A DNA stretch of 64,000 bases from Bradyrhizobium sp. WBAH42 (GTDB lineage Bacteria; Pseudomonadota; Alphaproteobacteria; Rhizobiales; Xanthobacteraceae): contig NZ_CP036533.1 in the NCBI RefSeq assembly GCF_024585265.1, positions 1,993,001-2,057,000 of the forward strand, read 5' to 3'. The translations under genes and the position numbers were made by a program. Shown here piece after piece: positions 26,501 through 35,992 of this stretch; positions within the stretch are counted from its first letter, which is position 1; every line of letters begins with the position of its first letter. Under the pieces are notes generated by a model that had not been told where the DNA came from, did not search any database, and saw only the letters and a program-made list of their open reading frames with translations.

Positions 26501-28318
26501 CCAGACCGGCTCGGGCCTGTTGCCGGGCACGATCTGATAGGTGCGTTCGTTGACCACGCGCAGGCCGTGATTTTCGATCACCGGCACGCGGTAGGACAGC
26601 GACAGCGGCGCGGCGTCCGAAAACACCTTCAGGCCGAAGCGCCTGGGATCGTCATCCTCGAAGCGGTGAACCGAAATCGTCACCGGGCGGGCCGGTGTGA
26701 GCTTCTCGATGGTGGCGATATCGGCGATTGCCTGGTCTGCCGTGGAAGCCTCGGCATAGCCGCCGCTGAAGGCCCGAGCGTATCGATTTGCGAGCATGCG
26801 CGCCCGCATGCCGTCGGTCGACGCAGCCAGCGCGGCCTTCAGCTTGTCGGCCCAGGTCGCGGCGATGGCGCTGATCCCGGCTTCCAGCGTGGCGCGCTCG
26901 ACGGCGGGAGTCTTACCTTCATAGCGTCCGATGATATAGTGGACGCGCGCCAATGCTCCTTCGGGGAAGGATACATAGGAGGCCGACAGTGTCCCCTTGT
27001 AGCTCTGCGACAGGAAGGCGCCGACGCGCATGCGCACGTCGGTGTCGTATTTATCGCGCGGAATGAATACGAGGATGGAAACGAAGCGATCGAACTTGTC
27101 GACCCGCGCCAGCGCCCGGATCCGCGGGCGCTCATAGAGGATCAGGATCTCCATGACGAAATCGAAGAGGGTATCGACGTCGATCTGGAATAGCTCGTCG
27201 CGCGGATATTCCTCGAGAATATGCTGGAGAGCCTTGCCGGAATGGCTGTTCGGGTCGAAGCCGGCGCGCTGGAGCACCCGCGATACCTTGTGGCGAACAT
27301 AGGGGATCTGTCGTGCCGAGCGCGTATAGGCACCCGAGGTGAACAGGCCGACGACTCGCAATTCACCCTCGAGCCGGCCGTCGGGCGTATAGAGCTTGAT
27401 GCCGACATAATCCATCCGGATGCGGCGATGAACGCGGCTGCTCACATTGGCCTTGATGACGATGAGCAGGGTCGGCTCGCGCATGAACTCGCGAATCTCG
27501 GGCGTCATCACGACCATCTCGCTGCCGCGGCGCAGGACCTTCACATCGGGATCGCGGAGGATGCCGAGGCCCTCGGCGGTCGTGATGTCGTCCGACGCGT
27601 CGCGGCCGGGCGAGAAGCGATATTCGCGCACGCCGAGAAAGGTGAAATTGTCGGCGCACAGCCATTGCAGGAACTGGTTGGCCTCGGCGACGTCGTCGAT
27701 CGGAAGCGGCGGCGGATTGGACGAGAATGTCTTGACCGCGTCCTCGACGCGGTCGCGCATGGCGCGCCAGTCCGCGACGCAAGCGCGCACGTCGCTCAAC
27801 GTCCTGGTGAGGCCGTCAATCAGCCTCTCGCGGTCCGCGTCGGCGTCCAGGCGGGTGATGTGGAGGTGAATCAGGCTCTCTCGCGCGCCCTTTGCCCCTT
27901 CCGGCAGTGCCTCGCCGTAGAAGCGCAGGAGCTTGCCCCCATCATCGCGCTCCACCGCGATGATGGGGTGAGCGACGAGAGTGACTTCGATGCCCTGCTC
28001 GGTGAGCTCCGCCATGGTGGAATCGAACAGGAAGGGCATGTTGTCGTTGAGGATTTCGAGCACGGAGATCTCGCGCCCGTCCGGCATCAGCGGATTGACG
28101 ACGCGGATATCGGCACGCCCCGCCGTGCGCCGCTGCACATGCTCCCAGGCTTGCTCCGCGAGGAAGGCAAGCGAGGAGGCATCGCAACTGGCGAGGTCCT
28201 CGACATTGGTGAAGGCGAACAGAAGCTCGGCAAATGCCCGGGGGGCCTTGCCCGGCTGCACGCTTCCTGCTGCCTCGTGGATCAGAGTTGCCCGGGCCTT
28301 GTCGTCACGCCAAGCCAT
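23507..28318 (-). CDS. gdh: NAD-specific glutamate dehydrogenase, large (180 kDa) class
   Basis: The 1603-residue enzyme oxidatively deaminates glutamate to 2-oxoglutarate using NAD. It belongs to the large class found in Streptomyces, Pseudomonas and Caulobacter. The catalytic core around residues 800-1150 includes EILGLVKAQQVKNAVIVPVG, AKGGFVPK with the active Lys, VVGVGDMSGDVFGNGML and FGGIGTYVRSSAESD. The N-terminal region carries ACT-like regulatory segments. ATG 28318 (MAWRDDKARATLI) has GGAGG 6 bases upstream and is preferred to in-frame starts at 28330 or 28351. It is divergent from the secreted protein gene at 28631. Confidence 0.95.
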   Translation of the reverse strand: MAWRDDKARATLIHEAAGSVQPGKAPRAFAELLFAFTNVEDLASCDASSLAFLAEQAWEHVQRRTAGRADIRVVNPLMPDGREISVLEILNDNMPFLFDSTMAELTEQGIEVTLVAHPIIAVERDDGGKLLRFYGEALPEGAKGARESLIHLHITRLDADADRERLIDGLTRTLSDVRACVADWRAMRDRVEDAVKTFSSNPPPLPIDDVAEANQFLQWLCADNFTFLGVREYRFSPGRDASDDITTAEGLGILRDPDVKVLRRGSEMVVMTPEIREFMREPTLLIVIKANVSSRVHRRIRMDYVGIKLYTPDGRLEGELRVVGLFTSGAYTRSARQIPYVRHKVSRVLQRAGFDPNSHSGKALQHILEEYPRDELFQIDVDTLFDFVMEILILYERPRIRALARVDKFDRFVSILVFIPRDKYDTDVRMRVGAFLSQSYKGTLSASYVSFPEGALARVHYIIGRYEGKTPAVERATLEAGISAIAATWADKLKAALAASTDGMRARMLANRYARAFSGGYAEASTADQAIADIATIEKLTPARPVTISVHRFEDDDPRRFGLKVFSDAAPLSLSYRVPVIENHGLRVVNERTYQIVPGNRPEPVWLHDMTIETSDGQPIEISRDFSHRLEASIMAVVTDRAESDGYNALILRTALGWREVSTIRALSRYLHQIRAPFTQDYMWETLRKNAAITANLVALFQARRDPRLVLTDRERSAREITLLAEIEEQLKSVASLDEDRILRRFTNLVQSTIRTNLWQLGPDGHPRPVISFKFDARKIEDLPPPRPLYEIFVYSPRVEGIHLRFGKVARGGLRWSDRPQDFRTEILGLVKAQQVKNAVIVPVGAKGGFVPKRLPPPSDREAWLAEGTEAYRIFVRSLLELTDNLDGDIVVPPDLTVRNDGDDPYLVVAADKGTATFSDVANAISAEKNHWLGDAFASGGSQGYDHKKMGITARGAWEAVKRHFRELGTDIQTAPFTVVGVGDMSGDVFGNGMLLSPATKLVAAFDHRDIFIDPSPDPAISFTERKRLFDLPRSSWQDYDKSLISQGGGVFSRSLKAIPLAPEVRTLLDLDKEQATPFEVMTAILKARADLLWFGGIGTYVRSSAESDDQAGDRANDAIRITGADVRARVIGEGANLGVTQRGRIEAAQKGVKLNTDAIDNSAGVNTSDLEVNIKIALARPEREGRLSPADRNTLLAAMTDEVGTLVLRNNYLQTLALSLAERKGMAETGFLTRLMQSLEQRSLLSRAVEFLPDDAAIAERTRRGQALTRPELAVLLAYAKLTLYSDLLETGVPDDPYLARRLSLYFPHEILDKFPAAVEHHRLRREIIATSLVNAVINRGGPACIVRLTDETDADISTIVMAQVAVDAIYELRRLNDGIDALDTLIDGQLQLGLYAAIQDLLLSRMVWYVRNVDFKDGLSAVIARFGPAVREVAASLDSALPPDLQAARSKRRQDLIDAGVPTGLAGDLADLDALVSAPDIVTVAERTGRSIGDAAATFFAAEANFRLDRITAAARNVPASDHFERLAIDRAVDLIAAAERRLAADMLTIGQSGQQAAETWLAAHPEATRIRRTVEEIAAGGLTLAKLMVAANLLGDLVKV

Positions 28319-28630
28319 AGCGTCCTCCATCTCCCAGCCGACGAGCCGCAATTACGGTCGGGCATCGTTCTTGGAGTGCGCCTCTTCGAGCGCATCTTCT
28401 TGACCGCGATTCAATCGCTTCGGCGAAATCTTCGGTCTTGCGGCCTCGACGATATTAGCATTCCGCAGCCGTCATGGCGCGGGGAGTTGTGATCCGCGAT
28501 TTGGGGGCGGAAAACCGGTGACCGATGACCATCGCGTCATTTGGTGCTCTGCAAAATGACGAGGAATTTCAATTGTGTATGAGTTCGTGATTTTATTCTG
28601 AATGGCGCGCATTTGCGATAAAGGAGTCGC
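28319..28630. other. Divergent promoter region between gdh and secreted gene
   Basis: About 310 bases lie between two divergent starts. The right half is less GC-rich (ATGACGAGGAATTTCAATTG onward) and leads to AAAGGAG before ATG 28631. No clear operator can be named. No gene is seen. Confidence 0.4.
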
Positions 28631-29530
28631 ATGCGCACAATCGATCGTCTGTTCTCCTGCCTCGCTCTGTTTCTTGCTGTCGCCGCGCCGGTGCTTCCCG
28701 CGCGCGCGGCTGAGACCTGCCCGTTCATCAGCGCAAAAGAGCTCGCTGCCGCGATGCCGGCGCTGAAATGGTCTCTGATCTCGAATCAGGACGGCCGCGG
28801 CTGCATCTACCAGGCCGGGCGCGGCGACACGATGATGCTGAGCGTGTTCCGCAATCCCGACAAGGACCGCGCCAGGGAATTGTACGCGACCTTCGTCAAG
28901 ACGCTCGGTGAGCGAATGCCGCTGAGCGCTGTGGCCGGGATCGGCGACGAAGGCCAGGGCGGAACGAGCGCCGCCGGCGCCGAGCGCCAGGAGGCCTCGG
29001 TCCTCGTTCTGTCCGGCGACTACATTCTGCAGATCAGCGTCTATCCGATCGGCCGGCGCGCCGACGATGCGCTGCTCGGACCGATCACCGAAGCTGCGCG
29101 CGTTGCCATTGCCAATGTGGGCAAGAGCAGCGAGCGGTTCGGCAATTGCGAGTGGCTCACGGCCGCCGATGCCGACGGCTTTCTCGACAACGGCACGCTG
29201 ACGGTGCAGCGGACCGGCGCGGGCAGCTGCATGATGTTCGATCGCGAGGCCAACACAATGACGGTCGCGGTGATCGCGATGTCGCGCGACACCGTCGTCG
29301 GCATGATGAAGCGCGCGGGCCCTTGCACGCATGTGGCGATCCCCGAGCTCGGCCGCGAAGCCTTCGGCGAGCATTCCTGCACCAAGGGCAACGGCAACGC
29401 CGTCACCATCTATGTCTGGAAGAACGACCGGCAGGCCTCGATCCTGTTCGCCCCCGTCAAGCCGCATCCGGAGTCTGGCTCGGTCGAGCGCCTGAAGGCG
29501 GTCGCCGCGCGGGTCTATGGGAAAATGTGA
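28631..29530 (+). CDS. Secreted hypothetical protein
   Basis: The 299-residue product has a signal peptide: MRTIDRLFSCLALFLAVAAP, with cleavage likely after ARA in LPARAAETCPF. Six cysteines in the mature part (CPF, GCIY, NCEW, SCMMF, PCTH, SCTK) suggest disulfides in the periplasm. It has two similar halves: a segment with CPFISAKELAAAMPALKW and GCIYQAGRGDTMMLSVF, then NCEWLTAADADGFLD with SCMMFDREANTMTVAV. That suggests an internal duplication. The function is unknown. AAAGGAG lies 6 bases before ATG. The hairpin at its end may stop transcription. Confidence 0.75.
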   Translation: MRTIDRLFSCLALFLAVAAPVLPARAAETCPFISAKELAAAMPALKWSLISNQDGRGCIYQAGRGDTMMLSVFRNPDKDRARELYATFVKTLGERMPLSAVAGIGDEGQGGTSAAGAERQEASVLVLSGDYILQISVYPIGRRADDALLGPITEAARVAIANVGKSSERFGNCEWLTAADADGFLDNGTLTVQRTGAGSCMMFDREANTMTVAVIAMSRDTVVGMMKRAGPCTHVAIPELGREAFGEHSCTKGNGNAVTIYVWKNDRQASILFAPVKPHPESGSVERLKAVAARVYGKM

Positions 29531-29560
29531 CGGGGCTGGGTGACCGCCCAGCGGCCCCGG
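29529..29560 (+). terminator. Hairpin after the secreted gene (possible terminator)
   Basis: Just after the stop, GGGGCTGGG and CCCAGCGGCCCC can pair as a GC-rich stem with a loop TGACCG, followed by GGCTTTC. The T-run is short, so it is a weak call. It also lies at the 3' end of the convergent gene at 29564. Confidence 0.35.
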
Positions 29561-29563
29561 CTT

Positions 29564-29890
29564 TCACCGCAGGCCCTGCTCGTCGATCAGGATGCGATGG
29601 ATCTCGATGCGCTCGGGCAGCTCGATCAGGAACTCCGCGTCGCGGGCGAGATGATGGACCTTGGTCGGCTCGCCCTTGGTGAAGGCGGTCATGGCCGCGA
29701 TGTCGGCCCAGTAGGAGATGGTCGTGAACCACGTCTCCTCGTCGCGGTCCTCGCGCAATTGCTGCACGCCGAGCGCGGTCTTGAGCAGCGGCGGGATGCC
29801 TTCGGCTTGCAGATAGGCCTGGTAGGCGTCGGCGATGTCGCGGCGGGTACGGCCGCGCCAGATGCGGGCGATGGTCGGCTGGGTCGGCAT
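29564..29890 (-). CDS. Hypothetical protein, antibiotic biosynthesis monooxygenase-like
   Basis: The 108-residue protein has the ABM/ferredoxin-like strand pattern: IARIWRGRT, then ADAYQAYLQAEGIPPL, a strand with TWFTTISYWADIAAM and FLIELPERIEIHRIL. Family members are small cytosolic dimers acting on aromatic compounds or haem. The sequence here is too diverged to name a substrate. The start follows AAGGAG. It is convergent with the secreted gene and has its own promoter region of about 275 bases upstream. Confidence 0.6.
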   Translation of the reverse strand: MPTQPTIARIWRGRTRRDIADAYQAYLQAEGIPPLLKTALGVQQLREDRDEETWFTTISYWADIAAMTAFTKGEPTKVHHLARDAEFLIELPERIEIHRILIDEQGLR

Positions 29891-30166
29891 GGCATGACTC
29901 TCCTTGCTGCCGAACGCCGCGTGGCGTGGTCTCGTTCCAGCGTCTCCATGTCACGGCCAGCGGCGGCCGCAGCTGGAACCTGGCGCTGGCCGGTCTGGCG
30001 AATCGGCGGCCGGTTCTTGACCGGCGCCGCCGCAGCATTCCCACATCATTGATCTGAAACAATGATGGTCTTCGCCACAAATGCTAGGGCGAGTCGCGAG
30101 GTCGCGTGCGAGGCTCCCCAGGCCGGTCAAGATACTCTCCGCGCGTGATGCAAATCCGAGGGCTCA

Positions 30167-30832
30167 ATGGGACGACTGCTGAATATCGTGACGCCGCTGC
30201 ACACTGCGACCAAGCGCGACTACATGGGCCGCATGAACGACGACAAGATCGGCTGCTCGCTGAAGGCGCGGGAATACGAGGCCGATTACTGGGACGGCGA
30301 CCGCCGCTTCGGTTATGGCGGCTACCGCTTCATCGAGGGGCGCTGGGCCCCGGTCGCCAAGGCGCTGATCGAGACCTACGGCCTGAAGGACGGGTCCAGC
30401 GTGCTCGACGTCGGCTGCGGCAAGGGATTTCTGCTGTACGAGATGCAGAAGATCCTGCCGGGCCTGAAGGTCACCGGCTTCGATATCTCCAAGCATGGTC
30501 TTGCCAATGCGCACGAGCAGGTGAAGCCGCATCTGTTCAACTATCGCGCCCAGGACGTCTATCCCTATGGTGACGACAGTTTCGACCTCGTCATCTCGCT
30601 CGGCACCCTGCACAATCTCAGGCTCTACGAGCTCGATGCCGCGCTCAAGGAGATCGAGCGGGTCGGCAAGAACAAATACGTCATGGTCGAGGGCTACCGG
30701 AACGTCGCCGAGCTGCACAATCTCGAATGCTGGGCGCTGACGGCGGAATCCATCCTGCACACCTCGGAATGGATCTGGCTTTACGGCAAGCTCGGCTACA
30801 CCGGCGATTACGAATTCATCTATTTCGAGTGA
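30167..30832 (+). CDS. Class I SAM-dependent methyltransferase
   Basis: The 221-residue protein has SAM motif I SVLDVGCGKGFLLYEM at residues 79-94, a following VTGFDISKHGL and DDSFDLVISLGTLHNL. It begins with MGRLLNIVTPLHTATKRDYM and has no signal peptide. The acceptor is unknown. The gene is 15 bases from the dehydrogenase that follows on the same strand, so both are likely made together. Similar pairs occur in surface-polysaccharide clusters, but no sugar genes flank this one. Confidence 0.83.
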   Translation: MGRLLNIVTPLHTATKRDYMGRMNDDKIGCSLKAREYEADYWDGDRRFGYGGYRFIEGRWAPVAKALIETYGLKDGSSVLDVGCGKGFLLYEMQKILPGLKVTGFDISKHGLANAHEQVKPHLFNYRAQDVYPYGDDSFDLVISLGTLHNLRLYELDAALKEIERVGKNKYVMVEGYRNVAELHNLECWALTAESILHTSEWIWLYGKLGYTGDYEFIYFE

Positions 30833-30847
30833 CCGGGCGCGCGATCC

Positions 30848-31891
30848 ATGGACATCAAGACCGCAAAGGCCGCGATCCTCGTCGAATCCGGCAAGCCGCT
30901 GATCGTCGACGAGTTCGATCTGCCTGACAGGCTCGAGCACGGTCAGGTGCTCGCCCATGTGCACACGTCGAGCATTTGCGGCGCACAGATCAACGAGATC
31001 GACGCCGTCAAAGGCGTCGACAAGTTCCTGCCGCACCTGTTGGGGCACGAGGCGCTGGCGACCATCGTCGAAACCGGGCCTGGCGTCGTCTCCTGCCAGC
31101 AGGGCGACACCGTCGTCATGCATTGGCGCCCGGGCAAGGGCATCCAGTCCAACACGCCGGTCTATGCCTGGCGCGGCAAGCGCCTCAACGCCGGCTGGGT
31201 CACCACCTTCAACGAATACGCCGTGGTGTCGGAAAACCGCGTCACCCCCGTTCCTGATACGATCGATCGCACCAGCGCGCCGCTGCTCGGCTGCGCGGTG
31301 ACGACCGCGCTCGGCGTCGTCAACAACGATGCGCAGATCGCGATCGGCGAAGCCGTCGTCGTGTTCGGCGTCGGCGGGGTCGGCTTGAACATCGTGCAAT
31401 TCGCCGCGATGGTCGGCGCCTGGCCGGTCATTGCGATCGACCGCCTCGACAACAAGCTGGCCATGGCGAAGGATTTCGGCGCCACCCACCTCATCAATTC
31501 CGAGACCGTGAAGGATGTGGCCGCCGAGGTCCGGTCCATCACGGGGGCCGACGGACCCGACAAGGTCGTCGAGACCACCGGCGTCAAGAACCTGATTGAG
31601 CTCGCCTACGAGATCACCGCCAAGAAAGGCCGCTGCATCCTCGTCGGCGTGCCCCGCGAGAAGGCCGAGATCTATACCCTGCCGTTGCACTTCGAGAAGG
31701 TGCTGAAGGGCTCGGAAGGCGGGCAATGCCAGCCTGCGCGCGATATCCCGCGCCTGGTGCGTCTCAGCGACGCCGGCAAGGTGAGCTACCGCGGCATCGT
31801 GACCCACGAATTCGCGCTCGACGACATCAATGCCGCCCTGGATCTGATGCGCAGCGGCACGTCGGGACGGATCCTCCTGAACATCAGCTGA
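30848..31891 (+). CDS. Zinc-binding-type alcohol dehydrogenase without the structural zinc site
   Basis: The 347-residue medium-chain dehydrogenase keeps the catalytic zinc ligands Cys44 (SSICGAQ) and His67/Glu68 (LGHEA), and the NAD-binding GVGGVGLNIV. The lobe that normally holds four cysteines has only Cys83 in this region. That fits the MDR branch that has lost the structural zinc. The substrate is unknown. It follows the methyltransferase after 15 bases and ends about 30 bases before the convergent dgdR-like gene. Confidence 0.85.
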   Translation: MDIKTAKAAILVESGKPLIVDEFDLPDRLEHGQVLAHVHTSSICGAQINEIDAVKGVDKFLPHLLGHEALATIVETGPGVVSCQQGDTVVMHWRPGKGIQSNTPVYAWRGKRLNAGWVTTFNEYAVVSENRVTPVPDTIDRTSAPLLGCAVTTALGVVNNDAQIAIGEAVVVFGVGGVGLNIVQFAAMVGAWPVIAIDRLDNKLAMAKDFGATHLINSETVKDVAAEVRSITGADGPDKVVETTGVKNLIELAYEITAKKGRCILVGVPREKAEIYTLPLHFEKVLKGSEGGQCQPARDIPRLVRLSDAGKVSYRGIVTHEFALDDINAALDLMRSGTSGRILLNIS

Positions 31892-31921
31892 GCGCTGCGC
31901 TCGCCGCGCACGCGCGGGTCA

Positions 31922-32791
31922 CTAATCGATCTCCGCCTTGGTCTTCAGTCCGGGCAACACGGTGCGGACGTGCTCGGCCAGCGTCGTCGCCAACAGCGAG
32001 GGCCTCGCCTCCGAGAATTCGAGCGCGATGCCGATGGTCGGAAGCAGGGGCAGTCCGGCCGAGACGACGTGAAGATCGAACGGAACGGCGGTTCGTGTCA
32101 GGACGCTGATCGCATGACCGGACCGCGCGATCGCGATCAGGCCGGCGAGGCTGTTGCTCGCGTAGGCGACCCTGTAGCGCCGATTGACCGCGTCCATCGC
32201 GGCGCAGGCGGCCCGGTAGTCCAGGCTCATCGGCGCCGCCAGCGCCAGCGGCAGCACATCCTGCGTCAGTATTTTCGGTTCGGCCTCGTTCGCGACCCAG
32301 ACGAAGCGCTCCTCGCGGATCACCTCGCGCGCTCCGGCATCGGACAGCGAGACCAGCGCCATGTCGATCTGGCGCCGCACCAGCATCGGGCGCAGCTCGG
32401 AGGTCGGTGCGCAGACCATGCGCAGCTCGACATGGGGATGCAGCGCGCAGAACCCCTTCAGCAGCGCCGGCAGGAAAGCGATCGAATAGTCCTCCGGGCA
32501 GCCGAGGCTCAGCGTCCCCTTGAGACTCGCGCCGCTCATGTCGGCGAGAATCTCGTCGTGCTGCGCCAGCAGCGTCTCGGCGTGGGCGAGCAGTTTCTCG
32601 CCGGCCGCGGTCAGCCTCATGCCGGATCCGCTGCGGTGAAACAGCGGCTGCGTGATCGTCTGTTCCAGCCGTTGCATCTGCATGCTGAGCGCGGACTGTG
32701 TCCGGCCAATCTGCGAGGCCGCCAGGCTGATCGAGCCGGTGCGGGCCACGACGACGAAATTCCTCAGAAGCGTGAGATCCAGCATCGACAT
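31922..32791 (-). CDS. dgdR: LysR-family regulator, probable DgdR
   Basis: This 289-residue protein has the LysR helix-turn-helix MLDLTLLRNFVVVARTGSIS...IGRTQSALSMQMQRLEQ and a co-inducer domain after it. It is divergent from a clear 2,2-dialkylglycine decarboxylase gene. In Burkholderia cepacia the LysR protein DgdR sits divergent from dgdA and controls it. The symbol is from this context and arrangement, not from a direct comparison. A T-N11-A palindrome lies in the 92-base gap. A start at MLDL (32785) is equally possible. Confidence 0.75.
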   Translation of the reverse strand: MSMLDLTLLRNFVVVARTGSISLAASQIGRTQSALSMQMQRLEQTITQPLFHRSGSGMRLTAAGEKLLAHAETLLAQHDEILADMSGASLKGTLSLGCPEDYSIAFLPALLKGFCALHPHVELRMVCAPTSELRPMLVRRQIDMALVSLSDAGAREVIREERFVWVANEAEPKILTQDVLPLALAAPMSLDYRAACAAMDAVNRRYRVAYASNSLAGLIAIARSGHAISVLTRTAVPFDLHVVSAGLPLLPTIGIALEFSEARPSLLATTLAEHVRTVLPGLKTKAEID

Positions 32792-32810
32792 CAGGAAGAT
32801 TGATATCCAG

Positions 32811-32826
32811 ATTGAATTATATCAAT
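32811..32826. promoter_or_regulatory. Probable LysR operator (ATTGAATTATATCAAT)
   Basis: ATTGA and TCAAT form a perfect 5-base inverted repeat with a 6-base spacer, and it includes a T-N11-A core typical of LysR operators. It lies in the divergent gap, 20 bases from the regulator start and about 58 bases from the decarboxylase start. The gap is notably AT-rich. Confidence 0.55.
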
Positions 32827-32829
32827 TAG

Positions 32830-34194
<1,365 letters not shown>

Positions 34195-34214
34195 TCGGCG
34201 AAAGGCCTGACCGG

Positions 34215-35825
34215 ATGCAGATCGCCAAGACATATGGGCGTCCGACGCTGTTCTCGCGGCACGGCATGGTCGCCGCCGCGCATCCGCTCGCGGCACAGGC
34301 CGGTGCACGAATCCTGATGCAGGGCGGCAATGCGTTCGATGCGGCCGTCGCCACGGCGGCCGCCCTCAACGTGGTCGAGCCGTTCATGTCGGGGCTTGCC
34401 GGGTTTGGACTGGCCACGATCTGGGTGGCGATCGAGCAGCGCATTCGCGTGCTCGACTTCGCTCCGCCGGTGCCCGCAAGCTTCCCGGTCGGCAGATACA
34501 CCAGCAGATTCGAGCTCGAGCGCGGTCCGCAGGCGGCCTCGACGCCCGGCAATCTCGCGGGCTGGTGCGAGCTGCTCTCGCGCTATGGACGCAAATCGCT
34601 TCCAGACGTCTTTGCGCCGGCGATCACGCTGGCGCGTGACGGCTTTGCGCTCTCGGACTTCGGTGTTGATGAGATCAACGAGCAGGTGCCGCTGCTCGAA
34701 CCCTGGCCGGAGCTGCACGCCGCCCTGGTCAGGAACTATCTCCCGGATGGAATGCCGGTGAAGCTTGGCAGCATCGTCGCGCAGCCTGATCTCGCGCAGA
34801 CTCTTGCCGAGATCTCCGAATTGGGGCCCGAGTATCTGTATGGCGGCAAGCTCGGCCGGCGGATCGTGGACTATCTCGCCACGCTCGGCGGCAGCCTGAC
34901 GCTGGACGATGTCATCGCCGTCAAGCCGCATTGGTTCGATCCCCTGACCGTGTCCTATCGCGGGCTCGAGCTTCACGTCCCGGCGCAGCAATGCGGCGGC
35001 TTCCAGTTCGCCCTGACCCTCAAGATCCTTGAAGGCTTTGACCTCGGGCGTCTGCCGAAGGACGGCGCCGATCATCTCGATACGGTCTATCGCGCGATCC
35101 GCCTCGCCGCCGGCGAGCGCATCGCCCACGGCAATCTGGGACCGGATCAAGCCGCTGGAGCAATGTCCGACGCGACGATCGCGCGGCTTCGCCAGCGTGT
35201 GAGCGACGGCCGGCCGATCACGGGCCCGACAGAGCAATGGATGCCGCAGGATCGTGCCGATCCCGGTCACACCACCTCGTTCTCGATCGCCGACGCCGAA
35301 GGCAATCTGGTCTGCATGACGCAAAGTCTCGGCAGCCCGTTCGGCAGCGGCGTCGTGGTGCCGGGGACCGGCGTTTGCCTCAACAATCATCTGCATTGGG
35401 CCGACGTGCAGCCGGGAAGCCCGAACCTCGCCAGGCCGGGCGACGCGTTGCCGGTGACGATGGCACCGTCGATTGCGACGCGCGGCAGCCGTCCGGTGCT
35501 TGCGCTGGGGACGCCCGGCAGCTACGGCATCCCGCAAACCCAGGCCCAGGCTTATGTGCAGCACATCGAGTTCGGCCTTCCGCTGCAGCAAGCGATCGAG
35601 GCGCCGCGTTCACGGCTGTGGGACGGCCGCTTCATTCAGGCAGAGAACCGCATCGCGCCGGAGACCATCGCCGAACTGAAGCGCCGCGGCCACGAGATCG
35701 AGATTTTGGACACCGGATGGACCATGCTCTGCGGAGGCATGCAGGCCGTCGCGCTCGATCCGGTGACCGGCGTGATGACGGGTGCCGCCGATCCGAGGCG
35801 GGACGGGTATGTCATCGGCTTGTGA
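34215..35825 (+). CDS. Gamma-glutamyltransferase family protein
   Basis: The 536-residue protein belongs to the Ntn-hydrolase GGT family. N-terminal landmarks are HGMVAAAHPLAAQAGARIL and QGGNAFDAAVATAAALNVVEP. The autoprocessing and catalytic Thr is Thr353 in DPGHTTSFSIADAEGN, and FGSGVVVPGTGVCLNN follows. No signal peptide is evident, unlike the secreted E. coli enzyme. It is 20 bases after dgdA and in the same direction, so the pair may feed on an amide or peptide that contains an alpha,alpha-dialkyl residue; that is inference. It lacks the strong Gly-Gly of some GGTs, so it could be an amidohydrolase of the same family. Confidence 0.85.
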   Translation: MQIAKTYGRPTLFSRHGMVAAAHPLAAQAGARILMQGGNAFDAAVATAAALNVVEPFMSGLAGFGLATIWVAIEQRIRVLDFAPPVPASFPVGRYTSRFELERGPQAASTPGNLAGWCELLSRYGRKSLPDVFAPAITLARDGFALSDFGVDEINEQVPLLEPWPELHAALVRNYLPDGMPVKLGSIVAQPDLAQTLAEISELGPEYLYGGKLGRRIVDYLATLGGSLTLDDVIAVKPHWFDPLTVSYRGLELHVPAQQCGGFQFALTLKILEGFDLGRLPKDGADHLDTVYRAIRLAAGERIAHGNLGPDQAAGAMSDATIARLRQRVSDGRPITGPTEQWMPQDRADPGHTTSFSIADAEGNLVCMTQSLGSPFGSGVVVPGTGVCLNNHLHWADVQPGSPNLARPGDALPVTMAPSIATRGSRPVLALGTPGSYGIPQTQAQAYVQHIEFGLPLQQAIEAPRSRLWDGRFIQAENRIAPETIAELKRRGHEIEILDTGWTMLCGGMQAVALDPVTGVMTGAADPRRDGYVIGL

Positions 35826-35992
35826 GCGGTCGCACATCGCGGCGAGCGCAGACAGCGCGTGGCTGGCCGCGTCTCGTTAACGAATCGTTCACCGCCCAAG
35901 GCCAGCCCAGCCGTAACCGCCGGTTAACCATGGATATTTACGGTGTAGCAAGCCTCTGAGCTATGACTGTCAGTTGATTTCGAGTCCAACCC

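Noticed and set aside
30164..31807. 547-residue minus-strand frame over the methyltransferase and dehydrogenase
   Set aside because: It is antisense to both real genes and shows no family pattern.
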